In this document: positions 9,860 through 21,439 of the stretch, in pieces
Numbering within the stretch: the stretch's first letter is position 1
Layout of the letters: the number at the start of each line of letters is the position of its first letter
DNA from: Siphonodentalium dalli
Taxonomy: Eukaryota; Mollusca; Scaphopoda; Gadilida; Siphonodentaliidae
Direction of reading: 5' to 3'
Assembly: GCA_032622095.1 (NCBI GenBank)
Contig: CP136068.1
Coordinates: 116,113,509-116,177,508 of the forward strand
Length of the DNA stretch: 64,000 bases
Translations under genes and position numbers: made by a program
Notes under the pieces: generated by a model
What the model was told of the DNA's origin: nothing
The model's database searches: none
Seen by the model: only the letters and a program-made list of their open reading frames with translations

Positions 9860-10640
9860 GGTGTAGTTCGATTGGTTTCGATACTGTTATTTGTGAGTAC
9901 GTCATTGCAGGGTCACCGTACTGTAGTTATTATAGTGCTATATCCTTAGATTATGTTATGTGTCCATCGATCACATACGGTGGGGGGTCATTCGTGGATA
10001 TTATAGTGCTATATCACTCGATTAGGTTACTCGTCGATACCGCTATTTGCGAGTATGCCCGTGGATGGTCACTCGTAGCTAGTACAGTATTAAACCCCTT
10101 CGATTAGGTTATGTGTTCATCGATCACATACGGTGGGGGTCATTCGTGGATATTATAGTGCTATATCCTTCAATTAGGTCCATCGTCGATACCGTTATTT
10201 GCGAGTATGTCAGTGAACGGTCACTCGTAGATTGTACAGCATTACACCCCTTCGATTGGGTTATTTGTTCATCGATCACATACGGTGGGGGTCATTCGTT
10301 GACATTATAGTGCTACATCCTTCGATTAGGTTACTCGTCGATACCGCTATTTGCGAGTATGTCAGTGGACGGTCACTCGTAGATAGTACAGCATTACACC
10401 CCTTCGATTAAGTTATTTATTCATCGATCACATACGGTGGGGGTCATTCGTGGATAGTATAGTGCTACATCCTTCGATTAGGTTACTCGTAGATACCGTT
10501 ATTTGCGAGTATGTCAGTGGACGGTCACTCGTAGAGGGGTGATTCGTGGATATTACAGTGTTAAACTCCTTCGATTATGTTTCTCGTCGATACTTTAATT
10601 TGTCGGTATGTCGGTTGGGGGTCACTGGTGTCCCCCTCAT
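9860..10640. repeat. 152 bp dimeric tandem repeat
   Basis: The landmark ATCACATACGGTGGGGG recurs at 9970, 10123, 10275 and 10427 (spacing 153, 152, 152). Each unit is built of two related halves, both starting near CCTTCGATTAGGTTA and ending GGTCA.TCGT.GATA.TA. So it is a dimeric higher-order repeat with about 4.5 copies and decayed edges. An apparent open frame (10113-10310) is a by-product. Confidence 0.9.
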
Positions 10641-10889
10641 CGTCTCTACGAGATTAATAGGTCCTCACATTACGATAAATCACGGCACGTCCTGTCCAAT
10701 TTGTTAAGTCTGGGATACCTGATATATGATAAGGTCACTATCTTCTCGGACTTATACCATTGACGCGATAAGCGTCAAAGGAACACACGGGGAAGCCACG
10801 GTCACATCGACTGTTCGAACAGAGACGTGTGTGCCATATTTAGCGGGGAGTTGAACTTATAATTTAACAGCTGAACTCTCCGAATTCTA
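10641..10889. other. Intergenic, nothing recognised
   Basis: No supported feature. Confidence 0.5.
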
Positions 10890-11125
10890 GGTTACAGTGG
10901 TGTAAATGTTTACATATGCCTCAGTGCAAACAGTTTAGAGTATACAATTTACAATTTAATGGCCAGGTACAGAATGTTCTATAATTCTGAAACAATGAAA
11001 TTTGCGGTAACTTTTTATGCATAAAAATCATATCCGACTGGCAGGGAGTTCGCCTTTAAATCTTGTGTTTTTGTAACTAGTGTCAACCGCACAAAAAACA
11101 ATTTAATTTTTCAGACCACACCACG
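10890..11125 (+). mobile_element. Diverged, truncated copy of the array MITE (family M1)
   Basis: Begins GGTTACAGTGGTGTAAATG and keeps, in order, GCCTCAGTGC, CAGGGAGTTCGCCTTTAAAT, GTAACTAGTGTCA and AGACCACACCA of the 450 bp element amplified at 43524-48033. The right terminus is missing. It shows that M1 is a dispersed element and not only a local satellite. Confidence 0.8.
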
Positions 11126-11479
11126 GATACATATATGCAATTATGTCCTCTTTGGATGGTTCATCACATTTCTTTTTTATTGCCTCGTCGTGAGTAACTT
11201 TACATACATAGTTCTAGATATTGATTACTGTTGGGAAGAAGGTTGACTCCATTTGTTTACAGTGAGTCAAGAAGGGTTGACATCCGATTGGGTTTCTGAT
11301 TTGTTGACTTTCTTGCAAAGGTTGATTCTCGGTTATCAAATACATAAATACAGACTTGCTCGTTATGTTCCGACCAATTGTCGTGTAAAATGGCTCACCG
11401 GTAACCTTTATTCATTCAGGACCGTTCATTAATGTCATGATATCACTAAAGTTTTCCTTTTGTCCGAATTCCAGGACAA
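11126..11479. other. Intergenic, nothing recognised
   Basis: No supported feature. Confidence 0.5.
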
Positions 11480-11745
11480 CTAAACAAGAAATTCACATTA
11501 TTATATTTTTATCAACATTTTACGTGAAACAAATCGTTTTCCCACTCCTGTCGGAAGAACGAACGTGTTATTCCATTCTCATGGCGTCATATTTTTGTGT
11601 CATTCGTTATCATTGCAAATTATTTTAGTAAAAATTGGATGATGATGTTGTAGCGTTATGAACGTGTTATATGCCTATATCCGTGTGCTTCATTGTGGCC
11701 TGGGTCGTAACAAACTGCTATAGAAAATATAACAAGAAAACCAAT
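11480..11745 (+). mobile_element. Half copy of foldback element F2
   Basis: Matches the right arm of the element at 7895-8325: GCGTCATATTTTTGTGTCAT, ATGAACGTGTTA, GTGGCCTGGGTCGTAACAAA, CTATAGAAAATATAA. The left arm is absent or too diverged to see. Confidence 0.6.
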
Positions 11746-12081
11746 GTCAGAAATGGTAACGCGCTCAAGATCATATATTATATACCCATGATTGTAATTA
11801 TAGAATATAAAATATATTGGTTTCACGAATGACCAACTCATAATTCCGTTAAAACAACTAATCCTTCAAATTATTAGAACAACTATATACGGCTTATCAC
11901 TGAAGGTTTCTCATGCATCTCACCACAATTCCCACTACACCTTTTACCGGACTCGGTCTCCGGTTCGCAGTTCGACTTTTAATCCGTCCCAAAAATTCCC
12001 ATTTCTATAAATAAAACGCCCATGGCCCATGCATACCAACAAAGAATCAGCGAAATATACACGCGGAGCGCGAATTAAACA
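11746..12081. other. Intergenic, nothing recognised
   Basis: No supported feature. Confidence 0.45.
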
Positions 12082-12222
12082 CAACATCAAATGGTTCTGA
12101 GTAGCGTACGGGTTTTCTTCTCATGCGATCATTATTTTCACTTGGCTGGCGCCTCGTAAAAATAATCCTCCGCATCTCATGAGAGGAGAAAAACTGTACA
12201 CCACTCAGAACAGTATCAATAT
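12082..12222. mobile_element. Foldback MITE family F1, third copy
   Basis: CTGAGTAGCGTACGGGTTTT and AAAACTGTACACCACTCAG form the arms; the centre GGCTGGCGCCTCG matches the other copies at 7209 and 8323. Confidence 0.65.
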
Positions 12223-13374
12223 ATTAATGGGAGTCGCTATCTCCCGTCGTGTTTGTAGATTGAATAGACTTAAGAGCACTAGTTCGAGAAACCATATATC
12301 AAATTCGTGATGCGAATCGCACCACTGGGAGCGGATAATTCAGCGGTGTCGGACCAAACCGACAAATGATATGAACGATATGTCTTGATTTGTGGTCACC
12401 GTACAAACGGCGGCAGATTGGACAATTTTAACTTTAATGAGATCGCTCAAAGCCACTCATAATATCAATCGAGCGAGAGCTATATCGGGAATGATCTCGA
12501 CATGTCGTCGATTCATCGTACGATAGGCGGCGGTGGCCGAACTCATTCGGGGAATATCGCACGAACGTGACGAGACGAACATATGACATGTCTGGTCTCT
12601 GACCTTTCCGTTATTACCTACTGTACGTCGACGCGTGATTAAACGGACATGACTCGTGCTAACCTGTCAAACTATTCATATACAATTTGCTAGTATGGAT
12701 ACAATAGGTCGTTAAAACGCGAGTTGTATCGTTATAACACTTTATATATATATATTTTTATCAGATGTGTGGAGGCACGGACACAGTATGAGTGTTCGTT
12801 GCTTCAGATGTGTTTGCTTCATTGAGCGTTAACAAATTTTCGTTTCTTATCGAAATGGCCATGTATCGATCGGAATGGTACATTCATCAAGCTTGAAAAT
12901 ATGGCCGTATTTTCGCCCATGTAGGGGTTGGGGTTAGAACCCGCGCCATCCTCGTCTAGCCTATACTGCAAAGATCTTATCAATAACATGACCACCTCGG
13001 CTACGGGAACACCATTAAAAGGGAGGCCTTTTCACCGAGAGTTGATAAGCGTATCAGTCTGGATATGGGTTCGAGTATTGACACTTAATGGATCTACCAT
13101 AATACTGGAACAGTACATTGTACTTCCTCCAAAATTATATATGAGGCCATACGATTGCATAACCTTTAATAAACTCATCAAGTTATAGAGAATTCTCTGT
13201 TGTTTCGAGCACAGGGATGCATGAGACAAACGCACCAGATCAGGAATATAATGACCATGAGCGCTCTATATTGTTTAAGATGAACCGTTTTCTAGATTCT
13301 ATGACTTTCTCAATTATTATCATGTATCTATGTTATCCCCGCAAGACCGAGAAACAGTGAGCATTACTAAACAT
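12223..13374. other. Intergenic, nothing recognised
   Basis: An 86-codon open frame at 12928-13188 shows no domain. No repeat identified. Confidence 0.45.
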
Positions 13375-13715
13375 AATTTAAAGCCACATGGCGCGCTTCA
13401 AAAACGAAATAGGTCGATAAATATCTGAACAACCTTTCTACGAGCATTATGTAACCCAAACAGACGCATTGAGGTGATGAAAAATACAACTCTGAATACC
13501 TTGTTTGGGTCCCAAACACAAAACTTCTGGCAAAAAGTTGAAAACGGCTGAAAAATGGCTGTGACTTTAGCAAGTGTTTTTCAGAGCAAATGAAGCCAGT
13601 ATATCAATAGTTCGTTTATTTATCGACCTATCGCATCCGTCGCTCAAAATTACGTAGAAACAAATGGAGGATCGAATAAGCCATGTCCGTTTAAATCATC
13701 AAACAACCAAGTGCC
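13375..13715 (+). repeat. Dispersed repeat family R1, copy B
   Basis: Contains AAGCCACATGG, AGGTCGATAAATATCT, CTTTCTACGAGCATTATG, GTTTGGGTCCCAAACACAAA, CAGTATATCAATAGTTCGTT and AATAAGCCATGTCCGTTTAA in the same order as copies A, C, D and E. It lacks the 'GGTAGCAATAAAGAGCG' block seen in copy D. Confidence 0.75.
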
Positions 13716-13741
13716 TTTCAGTATAATCTGCATCAATGCAC

Positions 13742-14142
13742 TTAACCCTTTACCCAACAGAAGGGCCCTGTGCCAATGCATTCTCTTATATATGCGAGTC
13801 GACCATAGGTCGCCTCGCATATATAAGAGAATGCATTGGCTTAACACATTAAAAATTATAAAATTGTTAAAGAATGTAAGAAAAAATGGTAAAAAGTGTT
13901 AAAAAAAGATTTTTTTAGGCCAATGCATTCTCTTATATATGCGAGGCGACCTATATGGTCGACTCGCATATATAAGAGAATGCATTGGCACAGGGCATAA
14001 CTGTAACTATCACAATGTGGTCAAGGAGCCGGTTCCAATGATATCCATATGTGTATGGTTCTATTGAGACAGACCGAAGATATTTTAGGCTGTTGAAGCT
14101 TTATTTGGCCGGTTTTGGCCGGTTTGTTGGGTAAAGGATTAA
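13742..14142 (-). mobile_element. TTAA MITE family T1 with two hairpins
   Basis: Ends TTAACCCTTTACCCAACA and TGTTGGGTAAAGGATTAA, with TTAA at both edges. TTAA target duplication and CCC-starting inverted ends are the hallmarks of piggyBac-like elements, so it is probably a non-autonomous derivative. Two 67-69 nt hairpins (13773-13839, 13920-13988) start CCAATGCATTCTCTTATATA and are inverted copies of one another, joined by an A/T-rich linker. Near-identical in opposite orientation to 34220-34619. Confidence 0.85.
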
Positions 14143-14452
14143 AGGGGTCACCCCTACCCCCGAATAATGAATACTAGTTAAAACATAAAAGAGAGTGGGG
14201 TGAATTATGCGTACACGAAATACATACTTAGTAATTTTACACTATAATAACGCAGTTTGCACACATCGTTCAAGTAGTGTCCATAACTTCAACACACCAA
14301 GAGGTACTAGACTGAATTACATCGAAATATGTCATTTAGGCTGGAAAATTATCAAAATTGTATAATATAGTGCAATGGAAGCTGCATACAATGCAGCATT
14401 TTGTTGATTCCTGAATACCGGTACCATAGGGCATATGAGTCCCGGGTACCAG
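14143..14452. other. Intergenic, nothing recognised
   Basis: No supported feature. Confidence 0.45.
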
Positions 14453-14700
14453 TTAACCCTTTGTGACTCGAGCTTCCTGATTTTTGTGCGAAAACCCTGT
14501 GCCAATGCATTCTCTTATATATGCGAGTCGACCATATGTCGCCTCTCATATATAAGAGAATGCATTGGCATAACAAAGTTTATATTATTTTTTATAATTG
14601 TTGAAGAATGTAAGAAAATGAAAAAAATAAAAATATATTTATATAATTGTTAAAGAATGTAAGAAATAATGATGAAAAAATGATAAGTATTGTTAAAGAA
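14453..14700 (+). mobile_element. TTAA MITE family T1/T2, partial, one hairpin
   Basis: Left end TTAACCCTTTGTGACTCGAG with GCTTCCTGATTTTTGTGCG, then the hairpin CCAATGCATTC... at 14502-14568, then A/T linker with the recurring word TTGTTAAAGAATGTA. The right end is not visible. Confidence 0.65.
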
Positions 14701-14814
14701 TGTATGGAATCACGCGTACATACCAATTAAATGTCCTGAATCCCGTATACCAAAAGAGTGGTTGACACCCCCGTAAAGGGCAATCGCTCCTCTTAATTAT
14801 GTTACATATACTTT

Positions 14815-14990
14815 AGTGTAAACATATTTTTATTTCCAAACCAAATAATTGACATAATACACAGATGACATAAATATACAACATATAAGAGTTAATTTTG
14901 GAAATGAGGACCAGACAACAAGCCCGAGGGCTTATATGAAGTCTTCTCCTCTTTGGCGACATGTCCCTTCCTCAATAAGTGAAGGAGGGT
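14815..14990 (-). mobile_element. Retroelement 3' end remnant
   Basis: On the minus strand: CTTCATATAAGCCCTCGGGC, TTGTTGTCTGGTCCTC, and A-rich end GGAAATAAAAATATGTTTAC. The same arrangement (AAGCC...GGCTTGTTG...CCTC...AATAAAATATTG) recurs at 52860-53050. It looks like a LINE or SINE 3' terminus; the family is not named. Confidence 0.5.
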
Positions 14991-15109
14991 ATCGATCAGA
15001 CGGGAAGGGAATGAAATAATGGTTTAGGAGGAGTAGAGATATATATTAACTACATTTGAGTTAGGGATGGAAAAAGGAAGAATATAGTGTTAGGAATAGC
15101 ATGATATAG

Positions 15110-15125
15110 GGAGAGAGAGAGAGAG

Positions 15126-15174
<49 letters not shown>

Positions 15175-15180
15175 AAGAGG
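15110..15180. repeat. GA microsatellite
   Basis: About 70 bp of nearly uninterrupted (GA)n with two single-base breaks. An opposite-strand Ser/Leu-rich frame (15090-15290) is an artefact of it. Confidence 0.97.
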
Positions 15181-15600
15181 GTGAGAGAGCAGAAGACGTG
15201 GGGACAGATGAATCGTGAAATGATGACAGCGGTGGGGAATAATTGAGTTGTTGCGTGGTTACAATTATGCTCGTCTATAGTAAGTTGCATGCGTCAGAAG
15301 CCATGGGAGGGGGTCAATCACGTTGGCTGTTAACTGGTTCCATTCGTCAAAAAGTAATCAATTGAACAGACACACACGGCTACGAGTGTTCATAATCAAA
15401 GTATGTCGTGGAATATCTATATTTCGTGAGAACAAGTACGTATTCAGCAGCACTAACCCGAACATATACTTTCATGCACGTTATGTGGGTGGGGCAGGAT
15501 CAAATGTCCAAACTCCAGGAAACTGAAGTTATATACCTCATCGCCTGTTCAACATGTTCTCTCATGATCGCCTCGAAATATAAAATTGAAACTGCGAAAT
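15181..15600. other. Unknown sequence with a hypothetical open frame
   Basis: An 89-codon frame at 15408-15677 is open, but has no domain I recognise. It runs into the duplicated block that follows. Confidence 0.3.
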
Positions 15601-16590
15601 ATGGACCCACCGTTCAGGTGATAATATTTGACGGCTCCGGCACTAAATATTGGTTGGACATTCAGGACGTAAACTGAAGAAAAGCGTCATCCTCTTTATT
15701 CATTCCGAAAATGGTGCAGGGAATTGTGGAATTTTATAAGAGCTGAATTAGAGCGTGGGATCAAAATGATTGTTTGTGTAACGGAACTGACCCAGTATGC
15801 TCAGTCCGGACAATGGACATTTAAAGACACGATATCAGATGTTGCTAAATTGGAACACTCCGGGAACATGTTAAGGCTATTAACGTTTGCGTTATTTGAT
15901 GCTGTGAAATAGTCTCTCGGCAAATCTAATATTAATGGGAGTCGAATCACCAATATGTGGATTTAGCATCCCGCATCAAAGTTGCATGCGTAATTTTATT
16001 TCAAAGAAAGATTGAAAGCTTGTTGACACTCGGAAATTGCAGCTATATTCCATCGACTGTTTGCATGCTGTTTCATTGATCTTCGCTAAATACACAAACT
16101 CCTCATAGTTGAATCTACGCCAACACTGAGCGCAGTGATAACATTTGACAAATCCGGCACTAAACATCGATTGGACATCCAGGAGTTAAATGAAGAACAA
16201 TCTCATCCTATTTATTTCAGTACGAACACTTCTGCGAGAAATGGACAAAAAGAAGTATTTGGGAGTTTATGACAGCGCAGAGCCAAAACGAAAACAGCTA
16301 ATATATGCAACTAATTGTTGCCGTAGAAGTGCTGACCCAGCACACAGCGTCCTGACATGGCCATTTAAGGTTATTATTTAAGATGCTGATGCTAAATTGG
16401 AACAGGCCGGGAACATGTTAAGTCTATTAGCGCGTGTTATTTGAAGCTCTGTAACGGTGCTTCGGCAAATCTAATATCAATCTGATTCAAATCACCAATA
16501 AGTGGATTTAGAATCCCGCATCAAAGTTGCATGCGTAATGTTATTTCAAAGAAAACTTTAAAGCTTGTTAATATCCAGAAAAAATAGCTT
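15600..16590. repeat. Diverged direct duplication, about 520-545 bp offset
   Basis: The first copy (about 15600-16040) and second (about 16130-16590) share TTTGAC..(A)TCCGGCACTAAA, GGGAACATGTTAAG.CTATTA, TCGGCAAATCTAAT and CCCGCATCAAAGTTGCATGC in the same order. Class unknown; possibly an old tandem duplication of a dispersed element. Confidence 0.75.
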
Positions 16591-17010
16591 ATCGAACGCG
16601 GAGTTGGTCCGTCTCTGGCTTTCAAGAGTCATTCCTAGATGTTCCGATGGCAAACACATCAGGCAAACAACTTGTTTCCATTGGCCAAATTAATCAATCA
16701 GACATCAGCTAATGTGCCATTCGGTCTGTCATTGATTCACATTCCAAAATCACAGACACGAGTTCATACAAAGCGCGATATCCATTTAGACAACACGAAC
16801 GGAAGCGATACCAGTTTCCGGATTGTCCTGATTGACAGCAAAGAAAGAGCTATTTATCTCTTATACGGGCTCGCACGCCAATCCTGTACCACAAAGAAGA
16901 GTTGAGTAAGTGGATATACATTTTTCGATTTGATCCTGTGATATATTGCCGAACACGTGACTTTTGTGTCACTCTTGGGATCACTAATGAATATACATCA
17001 CAGTATTACA
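16590..17010. other. Hypothetical open frame, no recognised domain
   Basis: 16639-16905 (+) encodes 88 residues without a signal peptide or known motif. Codon use does not stand out. Probably not a gene. Confidence 0.15.
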
Positions 17011-17100
17011 TTAACCCTTTCTATATTTCATGGATTCTTCCACTCAGTTATAAAAGTATACGCTGGAGCGGTCTATTATTCATTTGGAGGGGAGTCAAGA
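17011..17100 (+). mobile_element. TTAA MITE family T3, left end
   Basis: TTAACCCTTTCTATATTTCA then TCAGTTATAAAAGTATAC, matching the left ends at 23816 and 31888. The right end is not found. Confidence 0.55.
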
Positions 17101-17259
17101 ATAAAGAGCATACGATAGACTTAATAACAAATAATATGTGCAAAACTAAAAATAAAAGTTATACAGTGATCTAAGCAACATATTCTCGAGCAAATATGGT
17201 TCATTGAACCTAAATATTCACACAGGATCATTCTGGACTTAATTGATTGTGCAAATTAA

Positions 17260-17606
17260 CCTCGCGCAAATACGCACATAATCGACTTATGACGTGAAAT
17301 AGGTACATAATCAGATTCTGAAATAGGCAGATAATGGACTCATGGCGGCTGTTTTAGTTTTATTGCGCAGGCCATAGTGAAACACCTTGTTAAAGAGCGT
17401 ACACCTGCAATGTCGTGAGTTGGCTTATTTGTGCCATTGTCCGCACATAATCGGCATGGAATCGCCTCATTGTGAGTCGATAATGTGACTAAAATGCTCT
17501 CAGTCTCAGCACATTATCGACTCAAAATAGGGTCATTCTAAGCAGATTATCTACCTAAAACAAGTTCCATTAAAAGCAGTTAACGTACGGATTTTCGGGA
17601 GAACAG
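17260..17606 (-). mobile_element. MITE family M2, copy 1
   Basis: On the minus strand it starts TGTTCTCCCGAAAATCCG and ends near TTTGCGCGAGG. The core forms a stem: GATAATCTGCTTAGAATGAC / CATTATCGACTCACAATGAGGC. Other copies are at 17821-18184, 25755-26090 and 61612-61985. Confidence 0.8.
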
Positions 17607-17820
17607 GATGGATTGTGACATAAGCTCAACGTATACCCTTATTCCGTTGATTTATTATACAACAATGCAAAACATCGAATTTGGTTCTTCGTTTCTTTGT
17701 ATGGTTCTTCAGTGCGGTTACCGTTGGGATACATTCTGGAACCGAACAGTTATAATCGTGGCTATTTGTGGGTTGATAAGCGTTTCGTTCCTTGGTTGGT
17801 TGGGCGCTGAACCATTCAGC
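17607..17820. other. 214 bp bracketed by inverted M2 copies
   Basis: Unique sequence held between two inverted copies of one MITE. It contains GGTTCTTC and GAACC words like those at 58757-59070. An 87-codon frame (17608-17871) crosses into the second MITE and is not credible as a gene. Confidence 0.5.
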
Positions 17821-18184
17821 CTGTTCTCCCCAAAATCTGAAAATTATCTACTTACAATAAAACTTAATTGAGGTAGATAATCTGCTTAGAATTGCCTCAA
17901 TTTGAGTCAATAATGTGCTGAAAATGACAAAGTTATAGTCGTATTATCGACTCATAATGAGGCGATTCTACGCAGATTATATGCGGACAAGGACACAAAT
18001 AAGCCAACTCACGACTTTTCAGGTGTACGCTGTTTAACATGTATTTTCTCTGTTACCTGCGCATAAAACGAAATAACGGATATGATCCATTTTCTGCTTA
18101 TTTCAAAATCAAATAATCACATTATGTACCTATTTCACATTATAGGTCGATTATGTGCGTAATTGAGCGAGGATATGTTGAAGC
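17821..18184 (+). mobile_element. MITE family M2, copy 2 (inverted to copy 1)
   Basis: Starts CTGTTCTCCCCAAAATCTGA, contains GGTAGATAATCTGCTTAGAA and ATTATCGACTCATAATGAGG, and ends GAGCGAGGATATGTTGAAGC. Confidence 0.8.
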
Positions 18185-18659
18185 GTTTGTTTCTTGATAA
18201 GCTTCCACGCATATCCAGCCACAGAGCGGTTCATTTGTGATAAATAATTGAATAATCGTGAACCCGTCGTAGGGAAATTGTGGACCCGAATAACTTATGT
18301 GATTCATAATATTTTTTCTTGTGTATGTAACATGGGCGACAGTGCATAATCCGATCAATACCCTGTCTCATCCGATAACCAACTGTGAGAAAGTGCATCT
18401 AATATGACGGTCCATTAACCAACTGACCGATCAGCCGATAATGATATCTCAATACAATAGCTTCATGTCTGTGTCTGTCTCGGTACCCATGCGCTAGAAA
18501 CATGCGCAGAATATATTGACCATCTGGTGTCATATAGCATACAGCCACAACGAAGTTCGATAATGAATTGTAAACACTGAGACAGGGGTATTTTCACGAA
18601 CGCATACTTTTGCGTCATTTGTTCCTTGGGAATGATCGTAAAACCATTAAGTCTCTTGA
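18185..18659. other. Intergenic, nothing recognised
   Basis: No supported feature. Confidence 0.45.
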
Positions 18660-19330
18660 AAAAAGCATCAATATCCCTGCTTGAGATGGGAATCGAATAA
18701 ATTTAGGTCGAAATATTATACACGGAGTGCGCATAACAAGGACTTCAAGTAATTTGTTGTGCGATATGGCATATCTAAGTGCATATAGGGAGAAACCGAG
18801 TTTCAGGCCTGATGGATCAGATTTAGCACGAATCCATCAAAACCAAATAGCTATTTTGTCATAGAGAACCAAATTAATTGTTTATGACATATAATATAGG
18901 GGCCATATATGGGAGTTGTGGAACCAAATAACACTTGTTTGGTGCCCAGAATGTTTTTCTGCGCAGGTAATATTTAGCCAATAATTCTCGCGAAAGTAAC
19001 ATCAATAACCCTGCTTTGAGATAGCAATCGAATAACTGCCGGTCGAAATGTTTCGCAAAGTGCGCGCTACAAAGACCAACAAGTCATTTGGTGTGAGATA
19101 TGACTGTTGTAAGTTCATGTCGGGCGAACCGAAGTGTCAGACAGGATGGGTTATATGTTCAACACGAATCCATCAAAAACCAAATGGTTCCTTGGTCATA
19201 AATGACCAAAGTGTTTCCGCCGGCTTACAAGGACGCTGTAGTACCAAAACAACGCTTATTTTGGTGCCGAAAAGTGTTTACTGTGTAGATAAAACCAACA
19301 GATTGCACCGCTGGTGCTACATACCGAATT
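18660..19330. repeat. Diverged direct repeat, ~336 bp offset, plus third piece at 22140-22215
   Basis: ATCAATATCCCTGCTTGAGA (18667) and ATCAATAACCCTGCTTTGAG (19002) start two copies that also share ATCGAATAA, GGTCGAAAT, GAGTGCGC and ACGAATCCATCAAAA.CCAAA. The region 22140-22215 repeats the first part (GCTTGAGATGGCA, CGATCGAAAT, GGAGTGCGCGTTACA). The 99-codon frame 19048-19347 lies inside the second copy and shows no domain. Confidence 0.7.
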
Positions 19331-19740
19331 CAGAAAGCGTTTATTGACTAATAATTTTTCCTGGTGTGCTTTATTGCTAAACATGATTTAACACATTACA
19401 TGCAAAAACATATATACATATTTACAAATGTGGATTATGATGCATACAATGGGGGACAGACACAATCCATTGGAACGACAACTCTATATGCCACCGAGTC
19501 CTTTGAGGTGGACCAAACATGCATGGGCACTATATGGCTATTTTTTTGCATAAAGGGAAGCGTGAACAGTGCACACCCACATCGAGAAAGCAGGGGCTAG
19601 ATAAATGTATCCCCTGTGTGAGACAATTAGGACGTGGTGAAAGTGATGCCCAAATACCTCGTCGCATGCAGTTTAAGTCTTCATGCTGTATTCTCTCATG
19701 GCTAGCTTCAAATAAATAGACACATTTTTCAATACGGCTA
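19331..19740. other. Intergenic, nothing recognised
   Basis: Two short overlapping open frames without domains. Confidence 0.4.
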
Positions 19741-21430
19741 TATTCTCAACGTAGATAAGTAAGTTTGTGGAATTTATACACATTTTGGTATTTCCAATAA
19801 TATTCCGGGATATACTTTTGTCTAATTTCTGAGAAACAAATGCAAGTTATCATCAGATGATATTCGTCGCCGACGCCATTCTTATACAAGGGACATAATC
19901 TCTCGTCTTTGTTCGTTTTCTTACACCGCCCACTACCAATGGCAAGCCTGTGGTTTGATGTCCTATTCTTCATAACATATTCATATAAGTGGCTTGGCAA
20001 ATCCGTTGGGTATTTTCTCATTTTGGGGGACGGGGTTATAGCTCTATAGAGATATCCCATCGATGTGGATGCTAAACTTGTGCCCCATTCTTGTATAAAC
20101 TGATCTGTCAAAATGCGTTTAAGTAATTGTATATTCGCTCTAGACAACTCTGTTTGTTCTTCCCACATATAATTGAGACCCACCCCGTTTACAGTTTTCT
20201 GTATGAACACAATCCATCTTAATTTTGTATCGAACATTGGGTCGCGCTCCTACATAACTTTGGTCAGTTTGTAAACATTTTTCGTGATTTAGGACCAACA
20301 TGATAACGCTCTACATTTAATTTCGATAGCCAAAGGGTGTCGTCCGAGTTCACCTTATACCATATAATTTGGTGTACATGATTTCATACCTAATACCATT
20401 TTACAAAACTTAAGATGCACTTTCAATGGAGTTTATATCCTCGTGGAAGTATTGGCACAACCATTACATCAAACAAATATAACATCACATCGACTGGCAA
20501 CTCAAGGTTTCTGACTTTGTTAAATATCGCGTGAATCGCTTTCATTGCCAAGTTACACGTTCTCTTGATCGATCTACAGAACCTACCATTATAGAAAAAT
20601 TCTACACCCAAATACACGAATTCTTTAATAATCTTCAATTCGGAATCGTTAATCTTAAATATTGGTAATATTTTTGGTTGTTTCTTGCAGAAAATTATTA
20701 CCCCATGCGTTAGTATAGTCCTGAAAAGCCGAAAGTGTCCTATACATGCATGCTTCGTCGTCGGCCATGAGTACAGTGTCATCGGCATAATGTTAACACA
20801 ATAAACATATATAACATTTCATAGAATAAATATATAACATTGCCGCTGTGCCTACATTTCATAGAATAGTTCATCAATAAATTTGAGATTACCAATGGCG
20901 CAGTCATTAAGATAACTCTGCAAGTCATTGACGTACAGTGAAAATAGGAAAGGTGACATTATCTCATCCTGGAACTGGCCGATCGACTTCATTCTTCACA
21001 CAAGTTTTTATTTGGCTATACATGTTTTTAATGACCCTAAAAAGCTTCCCGTTGATACCGTTTCGCAACAATTTAAGGAATAGCACTTAAATCGTATCAT
21101 ATGTCTTCCTGAAATCGATGAACGTGCAGTATAGCTTTCTCCCACTTGCCAGGTATATATTGATAAGGCTACTAAGAACAAATAAGTTCTCAGATGTCGA
21201 ATAATTCTTTCGAAACCCGGTAGGTTGTCATTAATTAGCTTCATTTCATCTGAACATTTTGATAACATTACATTTAGTATCGATGTGAAAGTTTTTGAGA
21301 AACAACTTAATAGCGTAATTCCCCTATATGAATCGGGATTACCCCACAGAGCAAATCAAACCATGGGCAGGTACAACTCAAATACCGAAGTTACCATACG
21401 GGAAATACCACACTCATCAAAATTCTAAGT
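19741..21430 (-). pseudogene. Degraded LINE reverse transcriptase (CR1/L2/Jockey-like)
   Basis: Reading the minus strand, RT landmarks appear in order but in shifting frames: NPDSYRGITLLSCFSKTF (about 21340-21280), LYCTFIDFRKTYDTI (about 21130-21080), SPFLFSLYVNDLQSYL (about 20955-20905), the catalytic YADDTVLMADDE (about 20788-20750), then EFVYLGVEFFYNGRF (about 20620-20575). The last open frame (20237-19746) ends with the zinc-knuckle motif CPLYKNGVGDEYHLMITC. At least three frameshifts and one in-frame stop separate these blocks, and the 5' half with the endonuclease is missing. The protein would nick DNA and copy its own RNA there. The C terminus resembles the LINE fragment at 7299-7840, so both probably belong to one lineage. 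Family placement is from motifs, not phylogeny. Confidence 0.9.
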
Positions 21431-21439
21431 CGAATAGTT

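Noticed and set aside
13773-13988. MicroRNA genes
   Set aside because: Hairpins lie inside transposon copies and have nearly perfect arms; there is no evidence of processing from sequence alone.
15090-15290. Ser/Leu-rich membrane protein on the minus strand
   Set aside because: Artefact of the GA microsatellite.
17608-17871. 87-residue membrane-like protein
   Set aside because: The frame crosses from unique DNA into an M2 MITE.
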